From Mesostigma viride (Eukaryota > Streptophyta > Mesostigmatophyceae > Mesostigmatales > Mesostigmataceae), in contig RPFO01000595.1 in NCBI GenBank assembly GCA_009746045.1, positions 1,130,021 to 1,194,020 on the forward strand: a stretch of 64,000 nucleotides of DNA, written 5' to 3'. Shown here piece after piece: positions 1 to 16,422 of the stretch. Positions within the stretch are counted from its first letter, which is position 1. Each line of letters starts with the position of its first letter. Position numbers and translations under genes: made by a program. Under the pieces are notes generated by a model that saw only the letters and a list, made by a program, of their open reading frames with translations, did not search any database and was not told the DNA's origin.

Positions 1-501
1 GACATGATAGTGATACTAGTATCGAGTCCACTGATAAGGCCATCATGATTGAGCATTAGAATGTAACACCCCAATCCATCTATCAGTCTGCAAGTTTAGA
101 TACAAGAGCTCCATGGAAGGGATATCATGGCTTCTCGGTGACTGGGGTGGCCAGACAATATTAGCGACAATCTAGCTTTGTTCAATCGCAGAAAAACTGC
201 TCCCCCCCCCCTTTAATTATGCCCGAGCCTCCAGGGGTATGAATCTCTCTGCAACCGGGCCATTTCCGTACAACTAAGACAAATGCCCCGGTGGAAGGTG
301 ACGGAGCGCTGCACTCAGCAGTGTAATCCACTATTCGTGCAGTGCCATTATGTCCCATTCTCTTTCAGCTTAGGTCACTACAGAGCTGCACCAAGGAATG
401 CCACCTTCCCCGCTTCTCCTGCAATTATAAAACAATCTTTACAAATTTCTCCAGACTAGGTCACCTTGAACATTTCGCGAAAGCGCAAGGTGCCGACTCA
501 C

Positions 502-6211
<5,710 letters not shown>

Positions 6212-7614
6212 CTTTTTCAGTCAAAACACACAACTACGACTCTGTTTTGCCTGCGTTACTCAAAATCCTGTATGCAGCGTCTACGAATCGAGAAGATTGG
6301 CCATGCCGGACGCTAAAGGAAGAGGTGTTGTGCACAATTCACAGTGCTGCGTGCAAGCACCTCAAAGCTCCCTTTGCTGTCACTTTGCCCCAGATTTTTT
6401 TGTCACAGAAATGAGAAAATTCTTATTTTGGGATCAGCACTATGTAATAATAATTGGCACGCTATGCTAATTTTACTCGTTGGGATAAAATCCCCCCCAT
6501 CTGGCGTGCGCCAGTACCTAAGCCTTACCGGTACATGTAGTAACCGGGTTTGTGACAGGGTTGTGACTTGTGACTTGTGAGCTGTGAGTTATGAGCTGTT
6601 GTCAGTTGAGACGTTGTGACGTTGTGACTCCTGGAGTGGACACTTGTAGTACTGTCGTAGCTTCTGCATGCCGGCACTCATGAGCTCAAGCGCAGACTTG
6701 CGCAGCGGCCTTGCAGTTGCAGCCTGCAGCTGTTGTACTTTCGTAGGAATAACGAAGTGCATATAATTATCACCTAACGGCCCACGGCGTAAGGAAAACT
6801 ACAGGCTAGGGCATATCCCCGCCGGCTAGTTGCCATATCGTCAACAGGCAGTCCTGAATTGTCGCAATTGAGCTTTTCTTGTCGGCAGACTTGATTAGGG
6901 TTGCTTGTTTGGCGCATGTTGGTTGTCTACCGTTGAACGCCAACATTCTCAATCTACGCTCGCCGCCGCACTTCCTGCATGACCGTAGCTTTTTTACCAA
7001 ACTGGGAGTGGATAACTTGAAATAAACCCCGTGCAGCGGTTCGGTGAAAAGGAGGCAACCTGTGTTTAAAGGAAGTAGGTACCCCATCGTCGGGGGGTAG
7101 ACCATCTGCGGTGATCTGTGCATAGATTAGACATGGCGGCTTCTACAACAACTATCCGGCAAGGTATGAATATAGCAAGCCATCTAACGGCGGATGAATT
7201 TCCAGAAGCGGTATGCCGTGTTACTCAATTTTATGTAACAAGCGGGCTTGCCAAATTGTATAAAGTAGTCTGCCGCGCTTGTAATCTGCTGTCAGGGGTA
7301 TTTGGTCGCTGATCGTGGGGTATCCGGTAACTGCGTTAGCTGTGGAGTTTTCTCTCGCTGATACTGTGACTTTGCTAAGGTCATCAGCCCGCCCCCTCTG
7401 CCGCTGTCGGGGTTGTAGTGTCCAATTTTCTCGACCAGTATGGTTGCCACAGATGCTCTCTCCGGGCACAGTTGCTGTTAATCGAGCATTGCGTCTGTGG
7501 GCACGTTGCAATTGTTTCACGTCATGTTGCGGGCCATGCTCGCGCCTTGTCACGCGCGCCACTGCGGCTCCGTACTTCTTGACAAAAATTCGTGCAGCAT
7601 GACAGGCGTTCTAA
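6212..7614. other. Intergenic region between two divergent genes
   Basis: This stretch separates the DNAAF4-like start (minus) from the first coding part of the NusG-like gene (plus), so it should hold both promoters. I see no convincing exon. Around 6545-6640 there is a run of gtgacttgtgagttatgag-like short repeats. No RNA gene was recognised. Confidence 0.5.
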
Positions 7615-10549
7615 AATGGCCGGAATTTCTTTGCCCGCATCCATGTGTCACATGCAGGGCTGTCCGCACTCTGCCAGCCGGTGTGCCAGCATTTCAGCTC
7701 ACCTCACGTATCGTCCGAGACACTGAACCACGCCCCCCGACCCTCTTCTCCGAAACCAAAGCCCGTTTGCGCCCAAAAGTCGGCGTTTATCGGCTCTCTC
7801 CCCCTCCCTGGGTCGCGAGGGCCCTCCTTTCACCCATCACACCGGCTCCGCCTCCCCAAGGTGCCAATTCTTGCTGCCGCCGCGGATGGCTCCAGCACGG
7901 GGACGGGTCCCAGCAGTAAACCCGCGGCCCTGCGCCGGAAAAAGTCCACCGCTACCGCCACCAGCGGTGCGGCATCGCCAGAATTAACCGCCTCCTCCAC
8001 GGGCGCCAGCATACCGGGCGCCCCGGCTCGTCGCGGCCGCAAGAAGAAAGTAGTGGAGGGGGCGGGCGAGGAGGGCGGGGATGCCAGCGAAGGCATGATG
8101 GACGGGTCGGGGGAGACCAAGGTGGAGCCCAGGAAAGCGGTGGCCAAGAAAGGGGGGAAGGCGAGGAAGGACGAGGCGGACAGGGGAATGATGGAGCGGC
8201 CGTCGTGGATTGACGACGACGATGCGGAGCCGCGGTGGTGGGTGTCTGGTGGACCCGTGTTTGTCTCGCGGTCTTGTTGTTGCGCGCGTCGTGCTCTCTC
8301 GCTCGTGATGGACCCGTGTTCGTGTCGCTCTCCTGTCGCTGTTTCCTCTCATCGCGCCACCGTTGTGTATCGCATTGTGCTATCGCAGGTATGTCGCGGC
8401 CGTCTTTGCCGGGTGGGAGCAGAAGCTCGCCAACACGTTCAACACGATGCTGTCGGACGATGCGCGCATGTCCCGCCTCATCCGCGAGGTGCTGGTGCCC
8501 ACGGTGCCCACGGGCAGGATGTGCAAGGTGCGTCCGGTATAAATAGATGCGCAAGGTGCGGCGATTTTGATAGGTATGCAAGATGGGGCAAGGTAGATTA
8601 ATAGATGTGCGAGCTGTGGCAGTTTGAAAAGACATGCATGGTGGGGCGATATGATATACGTTCAAGGCGTGGTGATATGAGTATATATGCACGGTGAGGC
8701 CGTACAAGTTGATCTGCGTGTGTTGATCTGAATCTGTGGTTATATATACGTTCAAGGCGTGGTGATATGAGTATATATGCACGGTGAGGCCGTACAAGTT
8801 GATCTGCGTGTGTTGATCTGAATCTGTGGTTATATATACGTTCAAGGCGTGGTGATATGAGTATATATGCAAGGTGAGGCCATACAAGTTGATCTGCGTG
8901 TGTTGATCTGAATCTGTGGTTATATATGGATGGAAAGCAAGGTGCGGTCATATAATGGGATTGTAGTGAATGCATGGGTGGATGTAAGCAGCCTCCAAGC
9001 CCAAACCAGTGATTTCATTTCCTAGCAAGTGAAACGTGTCTCTGCAGTCTGCAAGTTCTTCCGTGGCCATGAGCCACATATCCCGAAAACAGTAGTTCTG
9101 GTCGCACACTGTAACCGAGAATAGTGTATCTAGTACATCTTCATGTACTAGTATATACTGCAGATCTATCTAGTATCAAGGATCTAGTATGTTCAGAATC
9201 CCCATAATAGGTGGTCCTCCGTAGTTTGCCATCATAAGGGCCTTTCCACATTTGCTGCCGTCCAGGCGCGAATTGGGAGGACTCGGATTGGTCCAGGCCG
9301 GAAAAATAGGTTCGAGGTTTATTTGGCGCGGTGAAATAGCGGTGAACTGATCGGGACCTCCTTTCCACAGCCAGATCCGGTCCGTACCGTCCTGGCGCTT
9401 TCCCCGCCGGTTTCAACAACTCGATCTACCTTTCTTGACCCTAATTCTGATCGGAACTGGCCGGAACTGCTTTTTTGCAGTTCCGGGAGTTCCACCCCAG
9501 TTCCGGTCGAAATTAGAGGTCGCGACCTAATTGGACGGTCGACTGTGGAAACCTCTAGTTCCGGAACCGGCCGAATTAGGACGCTCGCTGCCCGGAACTG
9601 ACGAATGTGGAAAGGGCCTAAGTGTTTGATGTATCGCATTGTCATCATCTTTACTGTAGTGCTCTTTTATTTTGTACACCGGGGTGGGGAACGCTGTTTC
9701 CCTATCCGCATCAGTGTGCTAGCTCGGCGGGGGGTATCTGCGCTGGTATGCAACACGGGTACGAAAGTGATCTCCACCAGCCCCGGATTTCAAGCCGCCA
9801 GTTTCAGATGGCAGCTCTCCCATTCTCTTCTGCATGCGCACACACACATGTTCTTCTCACCCGGTCTCGGAGTCCCGCAGGGTGGATGCAGCCCATGCAT
9901 CTTTCGCTTACTATCTACTACTTTATAGTTTATATTTGCTACTAAATATACTCCCGTATTGTTTATATTTCGTTTACTATCTACTACTTTATAGTTTATA
10001 TTTGCTACTATGTATACTCCCGTATTGTTTATATTTCGTTTACTATCTACTACTTTATAGTTTATATTTGCTATTATGTATACTCCCATATTGTTTATAT
10101 TTCGTTTACTATATACTACTTTATAGTTTATATTTGCTACTATGTATACTCCCATATTGTTCATATTTCGTTTACGATGTATTGCTGTCATGGCTGCTGC
10201 ATTCCGTTGTTTGACTTCCCTACCCGCCAGGACGGGCGCCCCTCCAAGGCGGTCCGCAAGCTCATGCCTGGCTATGTGCTCTTCCGCTGCGCGCTCACGC
10301 GTGAGTCGCGCAAGTACATCACGGACGTGGACGGCGTGATGGACTTTGTGGGGGCGCGCAAGTCGACGGGGTACATGTACGTGGTGGGGGTGGGGATATT
10401 TGTGCGTGGTGGGGGTGGGGAACGGTAGTGTAGTCAGGTTGGGGCATGATGCGTTTGGGATGCGGGTCGCTCACGTACATCACCGACGTGGACGGAGTGG
10501 TGGAGTGACAGGTGGTGTGCGATGGCATCAGCTTGTGCATCAAATGGCA

Positions 10550-10628
<79 letters not shown>

Positions 10629-12048
10629 TGCATGTACCTGTGATTCGGTGTCTGTGGCGTTCGCATGCATGCTTGCATCCGTGGCACGTGGCAAGTGGCT
10701 GCGTTATTGACCTGAGGCATGCGCGTGCTGTAAATGAAGGCGGGTTGCATGAACGTGCACACTTCACCTGTGGTGTGCTCATGCACGTTATTCCGTGATC
10801 GCAGTGTGCCTGTGCACTCCATCGTGCACGCCAAGTCGTTGACCAGTGGCGTGCGCGAGCATACGTGCATCTGTGCCCTGTTGCGTGCATAAACTAGCTT
10901 GTTTTTGTGCCGAGCGTGAGCACAATCATGAATGTGTGTGTGAAGTCGATGGTCGTGCCGTGTGCCAGCATGACTCTAAATCTTTGCCTGGGCTATGGTT
11001 GCGTGCGCGTGCATGCTTGCACAAGACTGTGCCGTGCGCGAGCACATATTTGTAATATCCGTGCAGTATATTATATAAATGTCTCTGTGCCGTGTGCGAG
11101 CAGTTCCTACGAGACGCTACCCCGCCCCCTGAGCGACGCGGAGGTGGCGCACCTATTCCAGCTGATGGAGGAGGGCAAGCGCGTGAGCGAGGCGCCGCGC
11201 TTCCCTCTTGCGGTCAACGATGTGATCGAGGTCACGGACGGGCCGTTCAAGGAGTTTGCGGGGGAAATTGTGGAGGTCTACCCCAAGGAGAACAAAGTGA
11301 GCGGTCATTTTTGTTTCGTGGTTTACGGGAACGGTTTTTATTGCAGGGTGAGCTGGGGACATTGTGGAGGTGAACCCAAAGGAGAGCAAGGTCAATGGAC
11401 GAAGGCGATTTGGGGTCTCATGCAGGGTGAGAATACATTTCTAGCTTTTGGTCCATGGGCGTCCCTTACTGGCGGGTTTGCAATATAGGAGGTGATACGG
11501 GGTTGGTAATATGGGGTTTGTCATACGGGGGGTTCATGGCTGGAGGCGTGTCTGAAGGAGAACAAGTTTTGCGGTTCTTTTGTTAAAGTGAGACAACTAT
11601 TCCTGGACGCATGGCATTTGAATAGTATACAATTTTAGCAGTTCGATTATAGACTAGGCAGGAGTGACTGTGGAGGTCCATCGAATGAGACATCAGTATG
11701 AAAAAGAAGAAAAGGAAGAGGAGATGCGGTCCTGGATCACGGTACATGGGGACGATGGCATTGTGGGGTAGCACAGGTCGGCGGTTGGGTGGGGGATGGT
11801 GTTATGTTGGCATGCATTCCATTGATCCCCCCATCACCGCCTTCTGCGCCGTATCCGTCTTAGCACGTGCTTCAATTGTCTTGATCACCGCCTGGGGCGC
11901 CTTATCTGTCTCCTGACAAGACATCCGATCTTGTATGCATCGGCCTCTTCCGTTGTTGCAGGTGAAGGCGATCCTGTCGATATTCGGGCGGGACACGCCT
12001 GTAGAGCTCGCGGTGGATGCCTGCCGCAAGCGCAGCGCGGTTGTGTAG
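7615..12048 (+). CDS. PTAC13: Plastid-type NusG / PTAC13-like transcription factor (NGN and KOW domains), five exons
   Basis: Exon 1 ends at 8237, then 8389-8527, 10231-10376, 11104-11296 and 11962-12048 (TAG). Joining exons 1 and 2 at TG|G gives PRWYVAAVFAGWEQK, the WYV start of a NusG N-terminal domain, then EVLVPTVPTG. Exon 3 gives KLMPGYVLFRCAL and GVMDFVGAR. Exon 4 gives PLSDAEV, VIEVTDGPFKEFAGEIVEVY. Exon 5 gives AILSIFGRDTPVELAVD and the stop. These are the PGYV, GFVG, NDGPF and IFGRxTPVEL landmarks of bacterial NusG in order. All phases agree. Before the domain lies a long Ser/Ala/Pro/Lys stretch, fitting a plastid transit peptide plus an acidic/basic linker. The start is unresolved: this frame is open from 7615 but has no ATG before the domain, and the ATG at 7616 is in another frame, so an upstream exon or an unrecognised intron is likely. 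Role: binds RNA polymerase and modulates elongation, presumably in the plastid. Confidence 0.85.
8655..8935. repeat. 90-bp tandem repeat, about three copies
   Basis: The unit starting acgttcaaggcgtggtgat recurs at 8658, 8748 and 8838 with very few differences. It lies in the NusG intron between exons 2 and 3. Confidence 0.93.
9238..9618. mobile_element. Non-autonomous DNA transposon with PIF/Harbinger features
   Basis: The left end starts GGGCCTTTCCACATT and the right end, read in reverse complement, starts GGCCCTTTCCACATT, with one mismatch. TAA flanks both ends (9235-9237 and 9619-9621), a 3-bp target duplication typical of PIF/Harbinger. The 381-bp interior has no transposase frame and contains further inverted cggaactgg-type motifs. 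It sits in a NusG intron. Confidence 0.78.
9903..10175. repeat. 66-bp AT-rich tandem repeat, about four copies
   Basis: The ttcg(t/c)ttactatctactac unit recurs at 9903, 9969, 10035, 10101 and 10167, exactly 66 bp apart, with few substitutions. It ends about 55 bp before NusG exon 3. Confidence 0.94.
10466..10503 (+). pseudogene. Decayed partial copy of NusG exon 3
   Basis: The sequence acgtacatcaccgacgtgg acggagtggtgg matches exon 3 around 10310-10343 (aagtacatcacggacgtgg acggcgtgatgg). It lies 90 bp downstream of the exon 3 donor and has no usable splice borders. Confidence 0.7.
10552..10627. repeat. (GT)n dinucleotide microsatellite
   Basis: About 37 GT units in the NusG intron between exons 3 and 4. 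Confidence 0.97.
11336..11590 (+). pseudogene. Two decayed copies of the 3' end of NusG exon 4 (KOW region)
   Basis: At 11355-11400 the DNA reads GDIVEVNPKESK, paralleling exon 4's GEIVEVYPKENK, with ttgcag just upstream. A third, poorer copy at about 11535-11590 keeps gaaggagaacaag and the following gcggttcttttg. They lie between exons 4 and 5 and look like local tandem duplication of an exon end. The first copy keeps its reading frame, so use as an alternative exon cannot be excluded. Confidence 0.68.
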
Positions 12049-12534
12049 TCCTCTCCACACATGGTTGCCCCTCACTAGAAGTTTCCACTAGAGTACCCAC
12101 ATTTTCAGCTCCCCCCCATACTAGGCCCATCGGGGTGAATACTCGGTGACTCCCCAACGGGAGCACGAGTTTTTAATTAATGCTAGACCCCCCCATATCC
12201 TAGACAGCTGTTTCTTATTGTCTAATGAATTGATTTCGATTTGGGAGATACGGAGCATGTTCACCTTCAGGATGCGGACCACTTTCTTTTATCAATCCTA
12301 GCTTGCCCCGCTTGGCAGCTGGGGTGTGCTCATGTGGCTTCTCAGTGAATGGAAAAAGATGCAGGATAAGGCATGCCCCGGGCCGAGCGCGGCCGTGGCG
12401 CCACCCGTGGACCTTCTGGGATAGGCTAGGCATGGATATGTGTTACCCACGTCGCGATGGGCTCACGCCAGGGCAGCCCCCTGGCATGCCTGTCATCTGG
12501 AGGCAGATGGTCCGCAAGGATAGTTGGCAGGATT
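12049..12534. other. 3' flank of the NusG gene with retroelement debris
   Basis: Contains a family F1 tail at 12137-12182 (ggtgactccccaacgggagc, then acgagttttt and aattaat). At about 12478-12545 one frame reads PVIWRQMVRKDSWQDSFMKE, possibly the C-terminal end of a LINE polyprotein. No host gene recognised. Confidence 0.55.
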
Positions 12535-12665
12535 CATTCATGAAGGAGAATTCATGAAGGAGACCAACCCCAAGTTTAGTGGGGGCTCCGCGTGTGACCA
12601 AGTATGGCCTTCGAAGTGATTCGGGCCGTGGTGCCCACAACCCCGTAACTAGGTCTTAGATGGCC
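12535..12665 (+). mobile_element. Retroelement 3' region, family F2, upstream half
   Basis: The run from gaaggagacca to aactaggtcttagatgg matches 27484-27600 and the reverse complement of 63945-64000: gtgggggctc, gcgtgtgaccaagtatgg, gattcgggccg and ggtgcccaca are shared. In the 27.5-kb copy it is followed by CATCCCAT and the F2 hairpin tail. Here the CATCCCAT position has become the pentamer array that follows. Confidence 0.72.
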
Positions 12666-12684
12666 AGCTCCCTCCCTCGCATCG

Positions 12685-13870
12685 CATCCCATCCCATCCC
12701 ATCCCATCCCATCCCATCCCATCCCATCCCATCCCATCCCATCCCATCCCATCCCATCCCATCCCATCCCATCCCACCTATCCCATCCCATCCCATCCCA
12801 TCCCATCCCATCCCATCCCATCCCATCCCATCCCATCCCATCCCATCCCATCCCATCCCATCCCATCCCATCCCATCCCATCCCATCCCATCCCATCCCA
12901 TCCCATCCCATCCCATCCCATCCCATCCCATCCCATCCCATCCCATCCCATCCCATCCCATCCCATCCCATCCCATCCCATCCCATCCCATCCCATCCCA
13001 TCCCATCCCATCCCATCCCATCCCATCCCATCCCATCCCATCCCATCCCATCCCATCCCATCCCATCCCATCCCATCCCATCCCATCCCATCCCATCCCA
13101 TCCCATCCCATCCCATCCCATCCCATCCCATCCCATCCCATCCCATCCCATCCCATCCCATCCCATCCCATCCCATCCCATCCCATCCCATCCCATCCCA
13201 TCCCATCCCATCCCATCCCATCCCATCCCATCCCATCCCATCCCATCCCATCCCATCCCATCCCATCCCATCCCATCCCATCCCATCCCATCCCATCCCA
13301 TCCCATCCCATCCCATCCCATCCCATCCCATCCCATCCCATCCCATCCCATCCCATCCCATCCCATCCCATCCCATCCCATCCCATCCCATCCCATCCCA
13401 TCCCATCCCATCCCATCCCATCCCATCCCATCCCATCCCATCCCATCCCATCCCATCCCATCCCATCCCATCCCATCCCATCCCATCCCATCCCATCCCA
13501 TCCCATCCCATCCCATCCCATCCCATCCCATCCCATCCCATCCCATCCCATCCCATCCCATCCCATCCCATCCCATCCCATCCCATCCCATCCCATCCCA
13601 TCCCATCCCATCCCATCCCATCCCATCCCATCCCATCCCATCCCATCCCATCCCATCCCATCCCATCCCATCCCATCCCATCCCATCCCATCCCATCCCA
13701 TCCCATCCCATCCCATCCCATCCCATCCCATCCCATCCCATCCCATCGCATCCCATCCCATCCCATCCCATCCCATCCCATCCCATCCCATCCCATCCCA
13801 TCCCATCCCATCCCATCCCATCCCATCCCATCCCATCCCATCCCATCCCATCCCATCCCATCCCATCCCA
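12685..13870. repeat. (TCCCA)n pentanucleotide array, about 237 copies
   Basis: Almost perfect TCCCA units for nearly 1.2 kb, with one break near 12775 (tcccacctatccca) and one near 13747 (tcgca). A five-base unit repeats every 15 bases in frame, so all frames stay open and give IPSHP or MGWDG peptides. None of this is credible protein. Array length may differ from the true genome if the assembly collapsed it. Confidence 0.98.
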
Positions 13871-15845
13871 GGCAGAGTGCTTCGAAAATGGCTGACGGCG
13901 GTATGGCTGACGGCGGAGTTCAGATCTTTTGCGTCTGAGCCCCAAATTCGGTCAGACCACTTGCATTCGATGCGCCTTTCTAAGACGCACTTGCCAGTAT
14001 AAACGGTTACGGCTGCCACGCAGTACAGACAAAGTTACGCACGTGACCAGCTATGACGACTACCAAAGCAAAACGAGGGCTGGAAAAGGAGCTGGCACAG
14101 CTTCCCAGCGCCCAGCCCAACCCTCTCGCCCTCGCCATTGTTCAGCCGCCAGGCTTACCCGCCAAACCCTCGCCAAGCGCCTCGCCTGAGCCCAAGAAAC
14201 CATGCCACGATCGCCACAAATGGAGCAAATTCTTGCCCGGCGACGGAATGTTCTCCCTCCTCGAGTGGCAGCAGCTGTCGCCGCAGGAAGTCGTCGAAGT
14301 TCTCCAGTTCCTCACACAGGAGCGGAAGCTCTTTGTGCCCTGGAGAGGGAGGGCGGCTATCGACTACCGCGACACGTCCTGGCTCTACACCTGTGCCGAA
14401 TCCCGCCAACGCGAGTCTATCTTGACCAGCTACTACCAGCGCAGCTTCGGCGCCATCCACAGAGAACTTTGGAACGCACTCAACGCCCCAGCCCCCGCAC
14501 AGCCGGCAGCCCCATCGGCTTCCTCCCTCTGCAAGGATGACATCCGCGCAGTGCTGGAGGAGCACGTGACCTGGCCGCTGGCCGAGAAGATGACCTCGCT
14601 GAACACCACGCTCAACACGGTCGAGGCCCGGGTCTCCAACGTGGAAACCAAGGTCGTCCACAAGCTACAACCACAGTTCACGGCGCTACACACCGCGGCG
14701 CAGGCTTCGGAAACGCATGCTGCACTTGTCTCTCGCCTTAACCAGGTGGAAGGCAAGTGCGGCGTGCTCATGAAGAAGCTTGAGGCCATCACCGCCCACA
14801 CCGAGGCCCTGGCCACACAGGTCCCAAAGCTAGCGGAGCAGACGGCCACCATTGCCTCCCAGCCACCCCGGCAGGATGCTGGTGACCTCCCGCTCTCCTA
14901 CGCGGACCTGCTGCGGACAGCGACCGCCTCCACCACCGACGCCATCGCCACGAAGCTCCAGGAGCTGGAGGACCACCGCCAGGCCCAGCAACGGGAGGTC
15001 ACCGATCGCGCTCGCCGCGAGTGCCGAGTGGTGCTACGTCGCTTCCCCCAGAAGCCAGGTGAGACGTCAACCTCCCTTGCTGACGAGATCAAGAACAGCT
15101 TCTTACCCTCATGGGCCTGGTAGGTGAGGTAGAACTGCGTGGGTGCCACCGCCTTCCCCACTCACGGGACAAGGCGGCCACCCCACCAGTCCTGCTCACC
15201 TTCCTCTCCCCTGAGGATAAGCAGCGGTTCCTCTCTCGTCGCAAGCGGTTGCACGACCTCACCTGGACGCTGGATGACGACCTAACCCCCGCTCAGCAAC
15301 AGCAGCGACGCGACCTGTGGCCGGAATACCTCCGCCATAAGCAGGACCCCCAGAAGCCCAAGGTGTACTGGAGGGGCGGGGACCTGATGATCAACCACAA
15401 GATGTGGACGCCCCCAGCGGGCTAGAATAGCAATAGCCCTAGCTTGTAACCATTGGAGTCACTGTCGCTAAGGCAGCCATGCCTAGAATGTTTGCCTAGC
15501 TGTGCCAACAAACCTAGTCACGTGCCGCCAACGCACGGTACACAACCAGCCATAGCCTTAGCCTAGTTCTAGTACAGCCATGCTACGCCCTGGCTATGTT
15601 CAGATTACTTGCCCACGCTCCTTGCTATGACATGCTCACACGGGTCTTATTGCACCCACAGTTTGCCGGATCGTTAGCCTGTCCTTTAGCTAGCCGCGCC
15701 CGATTGCAGCTGTGGCATGCCTTTGGCATGAAGGAGACTGGGGGTCTCTGCCCTTTCTCCTGTAGTGCACACACAGGGATTAAAAGCACTTCGGTGCTCC
15801 GTGACTCCCCAACGGGAGCACGAGTTTAATTAATTAATTAATTAA
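13871..15845 (+). mobile_element. L1-like, ORF1-only (HAL1-like) retroelement inserted in the TCCCA array
   Basis: Its left border is the last TCCCA unit of the first array and its right border the first unit of the second, so it interrupts one array. Inside are about 180 bp of 5' leader, an L1-type ORF1 (14053-15425), about 350 bp of 3' untranslated region, and a family F1 tail: GTGCTCC...GGAGCAC stem (15794-15821) followed by a TTAA microsatellite. No endonuclease or reverse transcriptase frame is present. A target duplication cannot be seen because the target is itself repetitive. Confidence 0.75.
14053..15425 (+). pseudogene. L1-like ORF1 (coiled coil, RRM and C-terminal domain) with one frameshift
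   Basis: Frame 1 runs from ATG 14053 to TAG at 15123; its last sensible residues are LADEIKNSF. The next frame picks up as LMGLVGEVELRGCHRLP and runs to a stop at 15423-15425. The join at about 15098-15110 needs a single-base indel. Order: low-complexity Pro/Ala N-terminus; globular region with Trp/Tyr (LEWQQLSPQEVVEVLQFL); coiled coil at about residues 185-280 with many small heptads; then RRM-like VVLRRFPQKPGE, PVLLTFLSPEDKQRFLSRRK; then DDLTPAQQQQRRDLWPEYL and KPKVYWRGGDLM. This tail matches the RRM-plus-CTD plan of L1 ORF1p, the trimeric RNA chaperone of L1 ribonucleoproteins. G+C rich compared with its flanks. The single frameshift suggests recent insertion, or a sequencing error. Confidence 0.78.
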
Positions 15846-16220
15846 TCCCATCCCATCCCATCCCATCCCATCCCATCCCATCCCATCCCATCCCATCCCA
15901 TCCCATCCCATCCCATCCCATCCCATCCCATCCCATCCCATCCCATCCCATCCCATCCCATCCCATCCCATCCCATCCCATCCCATCCCATCCCATCCCA
16001 TCCCATCCCATCCCATCCCATCCCATCCCATCCCATCCCATCCCATCCCATCCCATCCCATCCCATCCCATCCCATCCCATCCCATCCCATCCCATCCCA
16101 TCCCATCCCATCCCATCCCATCCCATCCCATCCCATCCCATCCCATCCCATCCCATCCCATCCCATCCCATCCCATCCCATCCCATCCCATCCCATCCCA
16201 TCCCATCCCATCCCATCCCA
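15846..16220. repeat. (TCCCA)n pentanucleotide array, second block, about 75 copies
   Basis: Perfect TCCCA units, starting directly after the TTAA tail of the ORF1-only element and running into ctccactcgactgagg, the distal part of the F2 tail. Interpreted as the other half of the array at 12685-13870. Confidence 0.97.
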
Positions 16221-16290
16221 CTCCACTCGACTGAGGACTTATGCTCACGTAACGCTGTTACGTGTTAATAAATTAAGTAATTAATGCAGG
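16221..16290 (+). mobile_element. Retroelement tail, family F2, distal half with 3' hairpin
   Basis: Reads ctgaggacttatgctcacg, then the stem CACGTAAC-GCT-GTTACGTG (16246-16264), then taataaattaagtaattaatg. It matches 27632-27690, where the stem is CACGTGA-CGCAG-TCACGTG, so both arms changed together. Confidence 0.75.
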
Positions 16291-16422
16291 ATTAGCTAGC
16301 ATGGCATCAGGTGTATTGGAGGCCAACAGGGGCAAAAAGATGCTTTGCACTTAGACATTAGCAAACTTTGCCTTGACTGTAGGAGAAAACAAGTGGATAC
16401 TACGTATAACCGTCTGGCAAGT

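Noticed and set aside
12576..13945. Long open frames of 400 or more codons on both strands across the TCCCA array
   Set aside because: A 5-bp unit without stops stays open in every frame. The peptides are pure IPSHP or MGWDG repeats, and no start or domain lies outside the array.
12685..16220. TCCCA arrays as telomeric repeat
   Set aside because: The unit is not a known telomere motif, the arrays are internal, and they grade into a retroelement tail.
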